Assembly (NCBI RefSeq): GCF_026000435.1 | Contig: NZ_AP026764.1 | Location: forward strand, 744,001-808,000 | DNA: 64,000 bases | From: Vibrio sp. STUT-A11 | Lineage (GTDB): Bacteria > Pseudomonadota > Gammaproteobacteria > Enterobacterales > Vibrionaceae | Reading direction: 5' to 3' | Part shown: one piece after another, positions 16,785 through 25,357 of the stretch | How positions within the stretch are numbered: position 1 is the stretch's first letter | Layout of the letters: the number at the start of each line of letters is the position of its first letter | Made by a program: the position numbers and the translations under genes | Notes under the pieces: model-generated | What the model was told of the DNA's origin: nothing | Databases searched by the model: none | Seen by the model: the letters and a program-made list of their open reading frames with translations, nothing else

Positions 16785-17690
16785 ATGAGTATCGCGAAAC
16801 GAACCCTGTTATCAGTATCATTGTCATTAGTGAGTGGATTGTCATTTGCTAAGATGTACGACTTGCCCTCAGACAGCAGTCGTATCATTGGTCGTATTGA
16901 AAACCACGTTGTGCAAGACGGGGAAACCATGGCCAATATTGCTAAGCTCTATGACGTTGGTATGCTGGGTTTAATGGCTGCGAATAAAGGTGTAGACCCT
17001 TTTCTTCCTCAAGAAGGGCATGTTCTTACTGTTCCTACCCAACTCATTCTGCCGGATGTTGCTCATCAAGGTATCGTTATCAATCTGGCCGAGCTACGTT
17101 TGTACTACTTCCCGTCTGACGAAAACATCGTGCACGTATTCCCGGTTGGTATAGGCCGTATCGGGCGTGACACTCCGGTGATGTCAACCAGTGTCAGTCA
17201 GAAGCGTCCTAATCCGACATGGACACCGCCAGCTTCTATTCGTGCTGAATACAAAGCAAAAGGCATCGACTTACCGGCGGTTGTTCCTGCTGGTCCTGAT
17301 AATCCATTAGGTATGTTCGCGCTGCGTTTGGCCTACGGGAATGGCGAATACCTGATTCATGGTACCAACAAAGATTTTGGTATTGGTATGCGCGTCAGTG
17401 CGGGCTGTATCCGTATGGAACCGAGTGACATTGAATGGCTGTTTGAACAAGTACGCCGAGGCGAAAAAGTCAGGGTGATTAACCAACCGGTTAAAGTGGC
17501 ATTAGAGCCAGACAGAAGCGTTTTCATTGAAGCACACGAACCATTAACTCGAAGTAACGGTAAGAAAGATGAACTGGAATTACCCAAAGAGCTGGGCTGG
17601 TGGTTGAGTGAATTTGGTATAAAAGATGTGAAGGCAAAAGCTGTGATTGCCGCGCAGAATGGAGTACCGGTAGAAATAACCGCGCCGTGA
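16785..17690 (+). CDS. L,D-transpeptidase with LysM domain (ErfK/YbiS type)
   Basis: A 301-residue exported protein with a signal peptide (about 1-22), a LysM-like peptidoglycan-binding segment (DGETMANIAKLYDVG, about 40-80) and a YkuD catalytic domain with HGTNKDFGIG and the cysteine motif SAGCIRM. Enzymes of this type form L,D bonds in peptidoglycan or attach Braun lipoprotein to it. ATG 16785 has AGGAAAAGG before it. Without the prophage its convergent neighbour would be lpp, so anchoring Lpp is a plausible role, though this is inference from position. Confidence 0.9.
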   Translation: MSIAKRTLLSVSLSLVSGLSFAKMYDLPSDSSRIIGRIENHVVQDGETMANIAKLYDVGMLGLMAANKGVDPFLPQEGHVLTVPTQLILPDVAHQGIVINLAELRLYYFPSDENIVHVFPVGIGRIGRDTPVMSTSVSQKRPNPTWTPPASIRAEYKAKGIDLPAVVPAGPDNPLGMFALRLAYGNGEYLIHGTNKDFGIGMRVSAGCIRMEPSDIEWLFEQVRRGEKVRVINQPVKVALEPDRSVFIEAHEPLTRSNGKKDELELPKELGWWLSEFGIKDVKAKAVIAAQNGVPVEITAP

Positions 17691-17697
17691 GGCGCGG
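17680..17697. terminator. GC-rich hairpin at the L,D-transpeptidase stop
   Basis: Stem CCGCGCC/GGCGCGG with loop GTGA overlaps the stop codon. It has no T run. In the prophage-free chromosome it would lie just beyond both the transpeptidase and the convergent lpp, so it may have served both. Confidence 0.55.
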
Positions 17698-17710
17698 CAT
17701 AACACGATCA

Positions 17711-17724
17711 CTTACTTAGTGTAA
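17711..17724. other. attL core
   Basis: CTTACTTAGTGTAA, identical to the copy at 54635-54648 that overlaps the last codons and stop of lpp. The match breaks on both sides, so the shared core is 14 bp. Confidence 0.85.
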
Positions 17725-17840
17725 TCAGTAGCTATCTCTACAACCCAGTAAAATCAAGGCTTCCCGAGCTATTTCAATGCCTTATAAAATGCCTGTTTCG
17801 TCAATTCTATTCAATATTCATCAATATTAAGAAAATTTGC

Positions 17841-17860
17841 CGCCATTTTGTCGCCATTTA
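17841..17860. other. Candidate integrase arm-type sites (left)
   Basis: CGCCATTT occurs twice, 11 bp apart (17841-17848 and 17852-17859). TCGCCATTTA (17851-17860) recurs exactly at 54570-54579 near attR. Repeats near both att sites fit arm-binding sites for the integrase or Cox. Confidence 0.5.
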
Positions 17861-17875
17861 TCTATGGAATTATGG

Positions 17876-18922
17876 CTACAACCCCAAGCTCGAAATAGGG
17901 TTTAACTCAGCCGCCTGGATGAGGTGATCGGGTGAAAAATGGGAATAACGCATGGTCATTTTGATATCGCTATGACCAAGGATTTTTTGCAGTACCAGAA
18001 TGTTTCCTCCGGCCTCCATAAACCGACTTGCGAACGTATGACGAAAGACGTGGGTGCTTTGACCATCCGGTAAGTCCGGAAATGTCCGATTCACTATATA
18101 TGTAATGCCATGGACGCAATTCTTAAACAACTTGTCCTTTTCTCCCGTTCGCTCAAACGCCATCAGCTCGTTATAGAGCTTCTCCGTGATTGGCACAGTA
18201 CGGTTCTTTTTGCTCTTGGTATCAAGAAACGTGATCTTGTATTTCGTAATCTGCGGAAGACGAAGATTATTCGCTTCTGAAATTCGTGCTCCTGTCGATA
18301 AGCAAATTTTGCACACGAGTTCGAACTCTTTGGCTCTCTTGCTTTTGCTGATCCGGTCAAAGAGCGTAGTAATATCTTCATTTGAGAAGAAGCCCATTTC
18401 AGATTCAGTCACGGGAATCGATTTAACGCTGGCAAGTGGGTTTGGTTGAGTCCACTCTCCAAGAGATGTTAACTCATTGAAAACCGCCCGCAGATATCTC
18501 AAGTCGAGATTGTTGGTTGGCGCAGAAATCAATTTACCTGCATTAGTCTCTTTCCCGTATCGGTCTTTCGTTATTCGGCTAGAACGCCAGTGAACAAAGT
18601 CTTTTGCCGTAAACTTGATTGCAAACGGGTTCCCTAGTTCTTCAACTATTGTGCAAAGGCGAGGGTAAACTTTTTCAGCGGATTTGAGGTGCTGGCCGTG
18701 TAGCTTGTACCAGAGTTCGACTAAGTCTTGAAGTGTGCGCAAATCCTTCCTGTCGCCAAGCCAGGGCTTATCATCCACCTCTTTCATCAGAAATTTTTCG
18801 TAAGCAATTGCCTCACCTTTGGTGGCGAAGCGCTTACGTTTTCTGGCACCGTTGCGACCCTGCGGGTAACACTCACAGAGCCAGGATTTTTTGTTTCCGT
18901 CTTTCAGGTTTCGAATGGTCAT
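17876..18922 (-). CDS. int: Tyrosine recombinase (phage integrase)
   Basis: A 348-residue P2-type integrase with an N-terminal arm-binding region, a core-binding domain (about 60-160) and a C-terminal catalytic domain. The catalytic set is visible: Arg213 in STGARISEANNL, HVFRHTFASR with His291 and Arg294, His317 in LGHSDIKM and the nucleophile Tyr326 in MRYSHF. It should integrate and excise the phage at the lpp 3' end. It reads towards attL, 150 bp away, as in P2 and K139. Confidence 0.95.
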   Translation of the reverse strand: MTIRNLKDGNKKSWLCECYPQGRNGARKRKRFATKGEAIAYEKFLMKEVDDKPWLGDRKDLRTLQDLVELWYKLHGQHLKSAEKVYPRLCTIVEELGNPFAIKFTAKDFVHWRSSRITKDRYGKETNAGKLISAPTNNLDLRYLRAVFNELTSLGEWTQPNPLASVKSIPVTESEMGFFSNEDITTLFDRISKSKRAKEFELVCKICLSTGARISEANNLRLPQITKYKITFLDTKSKKNRTVPITEKLYNELMAFERTGEKDKLFKNCVHGITYIVNRTFPDLPDGQSTHVFRHTFASRFMEAGGNILVLQKILGHSDIKMTMRYSHFSPDHLIQAAELNPISSLGL

Positions 18923-19063
18923 AATAGTTCGTTGACTATTTTTGATTACTGCTAAGTATCATCTAAGTGGTTTTAGTTTGGTTGTGTTGACAAATAGTGC
19001 GTCGATGTAACTAAACGTGCAATGTATAAAATCAATATGTGCGAACAATCTATGAGCAAGAAA

Positions 19064-19087
19064 AAACGGCCTATTATAAGACCGTTT
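19064..19087 (-). terminator. Terminator of the three-gene cassette
   Basis: Stem AAACGG/CCGTTT with inner pairing, followed on the minus strand by a run of six Ts, lies just beyond the stop of the leftward cassette. The cassette therefore ends before the integrase gene. Confidence 0.7.
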
Positions 19088-19094
19088 GAGTGTA

Positions 19095-20093
19095 TTAGAT
19101 TGCGATTTTTCCGAACCAAGGGAAGCGAGCATGGTAGTCGATAAAGTTTTTTAGCAGCAAGTCATTCTCTGCTTTTTTGTTGGTTATTCTATATCCCAGG
19201 TGCTGTTTTATCGCATCCAAGTCCCCTTCTGGTAACAGCCGTTCAATCTCGATCCTTTCCCGCGCGGACAAAGATGGTAGTGAAATGTCAAATACTGAGC
19301 TGTCATCGTTGTAATAAAATTCCCACTCTTTTAATTTGGCGTTTTGATCAAAATTGAGTAGGTTTTTATGTGACAACAATATACAGCTTACAGTTAACAT
19401 TGGCTGGCCGTCCTTATATAGGAATGAACTCAGTATTTTAGCTGTCATGCCCGACTTATTATAGTTTCCACTATCAAAAGCATTTTTAATGGTTTTAACA
19501 AGCACTTTGTGGAAATTCTTGTATGTGAAATCGTCTGGGTCGAGATCCGTCGGAAGGTAGTCATTTGGTATCAAGTTCTGAAAAAATTCATACCGTTGCA
19601 ACTGAAGGTTACTACCTTCTTCTACTCGAATGTTAGCAACATTAGCATTGAACGTGACTTTTAAAATGTCAAATTCTCCCATTTTTTCTACTGCATTCTT
19701 GATATCATTTAGCTGGGATACGTACTCAGTATTAACATAGTCTAGCCAGAGAATTGTTTCCTTCTGAAACTGATCATGATCTATAAAGTCTGTTGAGTCC
19801 ATCGGATCATCTAGCAACTTAATACAAGAAATAGGCTTATTAAATTCTTGTCTCATTAATGTATTTTCATCATTTTCAATTGATGTCATATCATTAATGT
19901 TTAGGTTTCGATGAATGCTTTTGAAGTCCTCTAAAAAAGGTCCGCCGAAACTAATGTACCTATAATCTTTGATAGGTTTATTGTTTGTTTGTTCGATCCA
20001 CGGTTCTAATAATTTCAATTGCTCTTCAAAAAGAATACGCTCTACAGCTTTATTTTGTCTTAGATGATACGGAATGCTTGAACCAGTTGACAT
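19095..20093 (-). CDS. Unknown cassette protein, Rossmann/methyltransferase-like
   Basis: A 332-residue soluble protein, not recognised as a named family. Near the N terminus YRYISFGGPFLEDFKSIHRN is followed by DMTSIENDENTLMRQEFN and then TILWLDYVN. That order (strand, glycine turn, strand with acidic residue, later LD motif) looks like motifs I, II and IV of a SAM-dependent methyltransferase, but this is by eye. No nuclease motif is obvious. Its ATG overlaps the ATPase stop by one base, so it is co-translated. The AT-rich composition sets it apart from phage core genes. Confidence 0.55.
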   Translation of the reverse strand: MSTGSSIPYHLRQNKAVERILFEEQLKLLEPWIEQTNNKPIKDYRYISFGGPFLEDFKSIHRNLNINDMTSIENDENTLMRQEFNKPISCIKLLDDPMDSTDFIDHDQFQKETILWLDYVNTEYVSQLNDIKNAVEKMGEFDILKVTFNANVANIRVEEGSNLQLQRYEFFQNLIPNDYLPTDLDPDDFTYKNFHKVLVKTIKNAFDSGNYNKSGMTAKILSSFLYKDGQPMLTVSCILLSHKNLLNFDQNAKLKEWEFYYNDDSSVFDISLPSLSARERIEIERLLPEGDLDAIKQHLGYRITNKKAENDLLLKNFIDYHARFPWFGKIAI

Positions 20094-21523
20094 TACTTCG
20101 CCCTCCGTAGCGCCTCATCAAAACATCTTTCTCCTACTTCTTGAGGGGAAGTGGAGCCCGTTTCAAAGTAAAACTCAGAAATTGTTTTGATCTCTTCGAT
20201 TGGCCTAGTGAAGGTTATGCGGCGATTTGTTGAGTCTTTAGGAGGCATCGGAAGATTAGGGACGAACTTCTTGGCATTGGCCTCACCCCTCATCTGAACC
20301 CATTTGTCCTCAGGAATGCTTGTTACAACTTCTGTTGGAGCGATGTTTTTTGACTTTCCTGTTTGGATACTAAGCTGTCCTTTGTCATCGCGGCTTTTCC
20401 AACGGTTAGTAAAGCTAGTGAAAGTTTTAATACCTTCTCTAATCCGATCTTTCACTTTTAAATAAAGCTCTGAATTACCCTCGATGCCACGTTTAGTAGT
20501 AGTTAAGGGGAGCTTTGAAGGGTCTGTACTTTGAAACTTGACGATACCAGTGATCGATATAAATTGTGTGTGGTAACTTGGGACACCAGCTTCTCCCCAA
20601 CCAGTCATCCGTGTTTTATCGGCATGTATTACCACACGGTCATTACAGATGACGGTGATACCTGCTTTTGATGAGCTTGCTTTACTACTAGTTCCTTGTA
20701 GCTCTTTTTCTTCTTCTTCGATCGATACAAAGTTTCGGTAAAAACCAATGACGACTGAAATATCAACGCCATCAACTTTATCTATGTAAACGAAAGGTGA
20801 TATTGCTTCATCTTTCGAAGCAAAATTATCTTCTATTGCCAAAACATTTGCGTTAGGTTTTATAGTCTTAGTATTTATTACTATTTTAAATCCCTGCTCG
20901 ATGAATGAAGAGTAATATACTTCTGTTGCTTCTTTTAAATCGTTAGAGAAAGTAGGACCCCCACTGAAGCTGTGTTTTATTCCCGAGACTAGGTCATTAA
21001 TTAGTATTTCAGTCCCGGTGTCTTCAGGAGTGGCGGCTTGTTCTTCATATGGAAGACTCCAATCTTGGTCATTAGACATCCATTCTGGAGTCATATCTAC
21101 GTGTAGTGTAGTATCCGGAGTCTTACTGATTATTTTACAGCTTCTCCCCATCTTGAATATAGAGCGTTTCATTCCTATACCGTAAACACCAACGGTGGGT
21201 AGATCTTTATCTATATCTGTAGATGGGCGTCCCATTCTAAATGCAGAATTGATAGCGACGTCTCTAGGTATACCGCCACAATTATCTTTAATCTTAAAAT
21301 GTGTATCATCAAAGGTGATTTCAACTTGATAACCTTCGTACTTGCGATCTTGTTGATTTTTTTTGAGGCGAGTGATTTCTCGCATCGCACCGTCTAAGGA
21401 GTTATCAATTAGATCGAGTACAGCATCGAGTAGCTCTATATCTTTCGTCAACATTTCTACAAAAAAACGTTTTGCAGGAAATGCTTCGATAACCTTTAAT
21501 TTCTTTTGTTCTTCTTGAGTCAT
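20093..21523 (-). CDS. GHKL (MORC/Hsp90-like) ATPase of a phage-borne cassette
   Basis: The 476-residue protein has a Bergerat-fold ATPase: N-box DAVLDLIDNSLDGA (33-46), G1 motif IKDNCGGIP (78-86) and G2 motif VGVYGIGMKRS (111-121). A transducer-like region follows (about 250-370, with LPLTTTKRGIEGNSELYLK). Histidine-kinase phosphoacceptor regions are absent. MutL/MORC-type ATPases of this sort occur with cytosine methyltransferases in predicted restriction-modification systems (Iyer, Abhiman and Aravind, 2008). It lies 57 bp after the methyltransferase gene and is coupled to the Rossmann-like gene. Confidence 0.8.
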   Translation of the reverse strand: MTQEEQKKLKVIEAFPAKRFFVEMLTKDIELLDAVLDLIDNSLDGAMREITRLKKNQQDRKYEGYQVEITFDDTHFKIKDNCGGIPRDVAINSAFRMGRPSTDIDKDLPTVGVYGIGMKRSIFKMGRSCKIISKTPDTTLHVDMTPEWMSNDQDWSLPYEEQAATPEDTGTEILINDLVSGIKHSFSGGPTFSNDLKEATEVYYSSFIEQGFKIVINTKTIKPNANVLAIEDNFASKDEAISPFVYIDKVDGVDISVVIGFYRNFVSIEEEEKELQGTSSKASSSKAGITVICNDRVVIHADKTRMTGWGEAGVPSYHTQFISITGIVKFQSTDPSKLPLTTTKRGIEGNSELYLKVKDRIREGIKTFTSFTNRWKSRDDKGQLSIQTGKSKNIAPTEVVTSIPEDKWVQMRGEANAKKFVPNLPMPPKDSTNRRITFTRPIEEIKTISEFYFETGSTSPQEVGERCFDEALRRAK

Positions 21524-21580
21524 ATTTCATCCTAGCCAAATAAAAAGGGTAGACTGTATCTACCCTTAACTCTTTTATTA

Positions 21581-22735
21581 TTAGTTATTTAACAAAGCCT
21601 CTTGCTCTTGTCTAACTCCATCCAAATGATTTTTGATGTTTGTCATTATATTTTCAGATACAAGTGGCGATACACTGTTGCCAATCATTCTAAAGCTATG
21701 CCATTTTGTTGGGTGGAAGCAGAACCAATCAGGAAAGCCTTGGAGTCTGGCAGCTTCACGTACTGTGATTACTCTTGGGCTACTTGGATGTATAGGGCGA
21801 ACAGCTTGATAGCTGCCTTTGTCTGAACCAGTTCCGGCCCTAAGAGTTGGGCAAACACCATCCCATGCAAGTTTCTTTGAGCGGCTAATCTTATCTACAG
21901 AATCTGGCTCAAGAGCAAGATATCGGTCCATCACGTTTTTTGTATGAACAGTATCAAAAAAACCTGACAGCATTTTTTTCTTTAAATTATTGACTGCTAA
22001 TTGCGAACCTAAATGCTCTGGTGGTAGTGCTCTCATTTTTCGCGCGTAGGCAGATAGATTTCTTTTCCGATTATATTTTGCCCAACCAAAATCTGTTTTG
22101 TCTTTGGATTGCAATATCGGCTCAGGCAAATCAGCGATAGCATCTTTTACAGTAGCGTTAAGGTTTTCATTTACTGGTGAAAAAATGTCTTTATGAGTCA
22201 GTTCACCAAAGAACTCTGGCTTATACCCAAAAACAATCACACGCTTGCGTTTTGTAGCTGCGCCGTAATCGGATGCGTCAATTAAGACCGGCTCTAGGAC
22301 CGTGTAGTTATCTGTAACTGAATCCAGTGCGGCGAAAAAGGAGTCGCGGTAACACTCGTCAAGTAAGCCCTCAACGTTCTCCATAACAAAGAATTTAGGC
22401 CTTAGTATGTTTATGTGTCTGAAGTAATGGTGAAGTAGCTCGTTACGAGGGTCGCCTAGTTCTCTTTTACCCATGCGACTATAGCCTTGGCAAGGAGGCC
22501 CGCCGATGACACCATCTATTTGCTGATCTTGTAGAATTAGCTTCCAACTATCCTTATCCATAGTAGCTAAGTCACCTTTGATAACACGCGCGTTTGGAAA
22601 GTTGAGCTTGTATGCTGACTGCAGGGTTTCATCTACATCTACTGCAGCGATTGAGTTGAAGCCCGCCAGTTCTGCACCTAAACCAAAACCGCCGCAGCCA
22701 CAGAATAAATCTACAATCTTGTAATTATCGAGCAT
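21581..22735 (-). CDS. DNA cytosine-5 methyltransferase (Dcm family)
   Basis: A 384-residue enzyme with motif I VDLFCGCGGFGLG (8-20), motif IV GGPPCQGYS with catalytic Cys82, motif VI ENVEG (119-123), motif VIII-like KRKRVIVFG and motif X GNSVSPLV near 357. The target recognition region lies between about 190 and 310; its DNA site cannot be predicted. It is the first gene of the cassette. No ribosome site is seen; eight Ts stand directly before the ATG. It may modify phage and host DNA, protect against a host enzyme, or be the self-marking part of a defence system. Confidence 0.93.
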   Translation of the reverse strand: MLDNYKIVDLFCGCGGFGLGAELAGFNSIAAVDVDETLQSAYKLNFPNARVIKGDLATMDKDSWKLILQDQQIDGVIGGPPCQGYSRMGKRELGDPRNELLHHYFRHINILRPKFFVMENVEGLLDECYRDSFFAALDSVTDNYTVLEPVLIDASDYGAATKRKRVIVFGYKPEFFGELTHKDIFSPVNENLNATVKDAIADLPEPILQSKDKTDFGWAKYNRKRNLSAYARKMRALPPEHLGSQLAVNNLKKKMLSGFFDTVHTKNVMDRYLALEPDSVDKISRSKKLAWDGVCPTLRAGTGSDKGSYQAVRPIHPSSPRVITVREAARLQGFPDWFCFHPTKWHSFRMIGNSVSPLVSENIMTNIKNHLDGVRQEQEALLNN

Positions 22736-22803
22736 AAAAAAAATTAGTTAGTTACTTCTGAGGGTAATGATACACGAATATAGTTCAATATGGGTTTAAA
22801 GAA

Positions 22804-23409
22804 TTATCTCTTCTTCATTTCCATCGCCACACGCCCAAGTACCTTGATGTCTTGTTCGGATACTTCAATCGTTGATGTGTCGAATGCGATTGCTAACTTT
22901 TTGCCAGGTAATCGTTGCAGATAGTTAACTGATAGAACGCCATCAATATCTAGCAAGTAGTCACCGGACGCAGGTTGAGACTCAGCTTTGTTTATATACA
23001 AGTGGCATCCATTCTGCTCAATGATGATTAGGTTTTCTTTAACAAGGCCGAACTCATTTAGAGTAGATAGGCCGAGTTCAACCGTTCCTGTTTTTTCTAG
23101 TTCGCCGTTTACGATTGAAAACTTTTCAATGCTGTTTGTTGTTGACGGTGTTTCACTCTTTGGGAATGGTTCGCCTTGACCTAGCGCTAGGTAACGAACT
23201 GAAGCGCCAGATGCTAAATGTTCTCGAATAATCAACTCAAAGCCAGTTCGATTATGCGTGTGCCAAGTGAAAAATGTGGATTTAGGAACGCCATAGTGAT
23301 CTGCTACTAAGTCAAATGTAGAACAACCTGTCACTTCCTTAAGCTTTTCCGTGAAATCTCTACCTTTTAAGTAGTCGAAAGCGGGTACTTTTGCAGGGAT
23401 TTTGCTCAT
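22804..23409 (-). CDS. cI: Phage CI repressor
   Basis: A 201-residue P2/K139-type repressor with an N-terminal helix-turn-helix (CSTFDLVADHYGVPKSTFFT, about 28-47) of the Phage_CI_repr type and a C-terminal dimerisation domain (ASGDYLLDIDGVLSVNYL). No Ser/Lys self-cleavage pair is evident, so it should not be a LexA-like SOS switch; induction probably depends on an antirepressor or Cox. It is divergent from cox across a 200-bp operator region. Confidence 0.88.
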   Translation of the reverse strand: MSKIPAKVPAFDYLKGRDFTEKLKEVTGCSTFDLVADHYGVPKSTFFTWHTHNRTGFELIIREHLASGASVRYLALGQGEPFPKSETPSTTNSIEKFSIVNGELEKTGTVELGLSTLNEFGLVKENLIIIEQNGCHLYINKAESQPASGDYLLDIDGVLSVNYLQRLPGKKLAIAFDTSTIEVSEQDIKVLGRVAMEMKKR

Positions 23410-23433
23410 TTCGATATTTACTCATTCTTTTAG

Positions 23434-23469
23434 CGCACATTTAGTGCGTTCCTGATCACATTTATGGTG
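23434..23469. promoter_or_regulatory. CI/Cox operator region
   Basis: Two related sites lie 21 bp apart between cI and cox: CGCACATTTAGTGCG (23434-23448, an inverted repeat) and CACATTTATGGTG (23457-23469). The shared CACATTTA and two-turn spacing fit cooperative repressor binding over the divergent early promoters. Confidence 0.6.
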
Positions 23470-23613
23470 TTTTCCACTCGCTTTTAACGAAGTTGGTCGA
23501 ATTTAAAAGTTGACCAGCTCACTTTTACGATCAAGAATATGTCATATACGAGTTGATGCTGTCATGTGCTACCAATAAGCATCAACAAAACTCAAACCTG
23601 TAGGATACCACTT

Positions 23614-23814
23614 ATGGCAAGTATTCAAATAGCGGTTGACGCACCTTTTTGTACCAAAAAAGAGTTTCTTCGTCGCACTGGTTGGTCAGGTTCATCATTA
23701 GACCGAGCTATTGCTGCTGGCGAAATCCCAATTCTAGAGAAGAAGGGAGAGCGCGGCAGTGTTCTTATTAACCTCGTAAAGGTTTACCAACGTGCAGCGG
23801 AGCAACAAGTATGA
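23614..23814 (+). CDS. cox: Cox-like excisionase/transcription regulator
   Basis: A 66-residue protein (start at ATG 23614, not the upstream GTG) with a winged-helix pattern: CTKKEFLRRTGWSGSSLDRA, then GEIPILEKKGERGSVLINL. Position directly opposite cI and the size match Cox of P2-like phages, which represses the lysogenic promoter and directs excision. It is the first gene of the rightward early operon; its stop overlaps the next start (ATGA). Confidence 0.8.
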   Translation: MASIQIAVDAPFCTKKEFLRRTGWSGSSLDRAIAAGEIPILEKKGERGSVLINLVKVYQRAAEQQV

Positions 23815-23957
23815 GCTTCGCTGTCCTACCTAAAACCAAACTCACCCAGCAAGATGCGATGAGTGAGTCTTGGGAAGATAAATATCCGAACAAGTGCCCA
23901 CTCTGGCTAAATATCCTTGGCTGGGCATTTGTTTTCGTACCTTTATTCTTTATTTGA
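23811..23957 (+). CDS. 48-residue protein with one transmembrane helix
   Basis: A small frame that overlaps cox by four bases (ATGA). The polar first half (KTKLTQQDAMSESWEDKYPN) is followed by a hydrophobic C terminus (LWLNILGWAFVFVPLFFI). Tight coupling between cox and cII supports a real gene. The function is unknown; a membrane peptide for superinfection control or lysis timing is only a guess. Confidence 0.6.
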   Translation: MSFAVLPKTKLTQQDAMSESWEDKYPNKCPLWLNILGWAFVFVPLFFI

Positions 23958-23966
23958 GTATTAGTT

Positions 23967-24506
23967 ATGGGCGCAAATAACTCAATGTGCGGATTGCGTG
24001 AACGCAAACAACAAGCTTTTGATGCAGCTTGCTGTGATTTTGTTGTCAATCACGATGTAGAAGCGATTGCACGAAAGCTAGAACTTAACGGCACGATGCT
24101 TCGCAACATGCTGAACCCAAATCAATCGCACGTACTTAAACCAGTTGTGCTTGCTTCTATCAGCCGTGTTTCTGGTGACTATTCAATCGTAAACACGTTA
24201 TTTGCCGATGATGGGGTGGTGACTATCCCACTACCAAAAGCAGAAGATGATCTGAACCTGCTTGAACGATTTCTAAAACTAAATTCCCATTCCGGTGAGC
24301 TTTCTAGCGATGCGTTGGCAATGTGCACCGCAGAGCGTTTACCGCGATCTACCAAACGCAAAACACTCGCCAAAGCACAGGCGGCTTTAGGCAATTTGGT
24401 CTTGCTTATCAATGACCTCGAAAACCGCACCACAGGCTTACAGCCATTAATGCAAATGGGCTCAGATTTCCTTGCCAACGGTGCACCACTTCCTGGATTA
24501 GCTTAA
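23967..24506 (+). CDS. cII: Phage regulatory protein CII (CP76 family)
   Basis: A 179-residue protein of the Phage_CP76 family found in K139- and 186-type phages. The N-terminal part has an HTH-like region (AIARKLELNGTMLRNMLNP). In 186 the equivalent CII activates establishment of lysogeny. The gene follows cox in the early operon as expected for this phage group. Confidence 0.8.
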   Translation: MGANNSMCGLRERKQQAFDAACCDFVVNHDVEAIARKLELNGTMLRNMLNPNQSHVLKPVVLASISRVSGDYSIVNTLFADDGVVTIPLPKAEDDLNLLERFLKLNSHSGELSSDALAMCTAERLPRSTKRKTLAKAQAALGNLVLLINDLENRTTGLQPLMQMGSDFLANGAPLPGLA

Positions 24507-24515
24507 GGAGTAACC

Positions 24516-24851
24516 ATGAGTCAGTTAGCTATTCAACAAGAACAATTACAACAAGCTCCCAACGCCAACGAAAGCATTGCCGCATGCAAAGCGCTTTTCA
24601 ATGGTTCCGCAACACGCGGCAAGCTGAGAAAAATGTTCAACGAGCTGCCAGACAAAAGCCGTGGTTTGGTTCTTATCGCTGGCGGTATGTCACCTAAAGA
24701 TTATCAACGTGAGTTCGAGTCGTTCGATGATTTAGAGCTGCAAAAAATCCGTTCAGGCATGCAGTACCTAAAGGAAATGATCGTGGGCTTTGACAACACG
24801 CTCGGCGATGTACGTCGCCTCAAACACTACCAATTCAGTAATACCCATTAA
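24516..24851 (+). CDS. Conserved early phage protein, function unknown
   Basis: A 111-residue acidic/basic mixed soluble protein with no recognised domain. It has a Gln-rich start and a compact helical region (KLRKMFNELPDKSRGLVLIA). A ribosome site (AAGGAG) precedes the ATG. It ends 17 bp before a terminator-like hairpin, so it closes the cox-cII transcript segment. Confidence 0.6.
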   Translation: MSQLAIQQEQLQQAPNANESIAACKALFNGSATRGKLRKMFNELPDKSRGLVLIAGGMSPKDYQREFESFDDLELQKIRSGMQYLKEMIVGFDNTLGDVRRLKHYQFSNTH

Positions 24852-24867
24852 TCACCAAGCCAGCCTT

Positions 24868-24906
24868 GCCCCCGCGGTATTCCTCTAGGAAAGGGGGCTT
24901 TTTTTT
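24868..24906 (+). terminator. Terminator within the early region
   Basis: GCCCCC (24868-24873) pairs with GGGGGC (24893-24898) around a 19-base loop, and eight Ts follow. It could limit early transcription into the downstream small genes. Confidence 0.6.
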
Positions 24907-24928
24907 GTCTAAGCGTAGGAGCAGAGAG

Positions 24929-25357
24929 ATGAATACCAATCAAAAGTTAACCGAAGCAAGAAGCCTCATAGACCAAGTTCTCAACCGTAATGTCGGCACG
25001 ATTGGGCATGCAGATTTACCAGCGGAAGCACTGGCTCAAAAGCAAAAGCTATTTAGTGGCCCGAACACCAACCGTGAAGTGTTAGACATTGTGAACGCTA
25101 TTAATGCGCTGGCGATCAGTAATCAGGATGTAATTGAAATTCACACCGGCTTTGTAGCCAACGTAAATTGGTTCGAGACAATTGCTTATGTGAAAGGATG
25201 CCAGTACGAACCGGGTGCAAATAGGTTGTTTCAGAAGCGAGTTCGACTCGGTGAAGAAGATGCTTTTGCCCAACTATTAGCAGTCGAAAGCGAGATAACA
25301 GAACTCGTCATTCAAGCCCGTGAAGAAGCCGAAGCGAAAGCAGAGGTGGGAGCATGA
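24929..25357 (+). CDS. Early phage protein, function unknown (142 residues)
   Basis: Starting at ATG 24929 (ribosome site GTAGGAG; the longer frame would run through the terminator), the product is a 142-residue soluble, largely helical protein ending in an Ala/Glu-rich tail. No family is recognised. It overlaps the next gene by four bases (ATGA), so it is in an operon with it. Confidence 0.6.
   Translation: MNTNQKLTEARSLIDQVLNRNVGTIGHADLPAEALAQKQKLFSGPNTNREVLDIVNAINALAISNQDVIEIHTGFVANVNWFETIAYVKGCQYEPGANRLFQKRVRLGEEDAFAQLLAVESEITELVIQAREEAEAKAEVGA

Noticed and set aside
24866..24928. Upstream extension of the 142-residue early gene
   Set aside because: It would translate through a terminator hairpin; the ATG at 24929 has a proper ribosome site.
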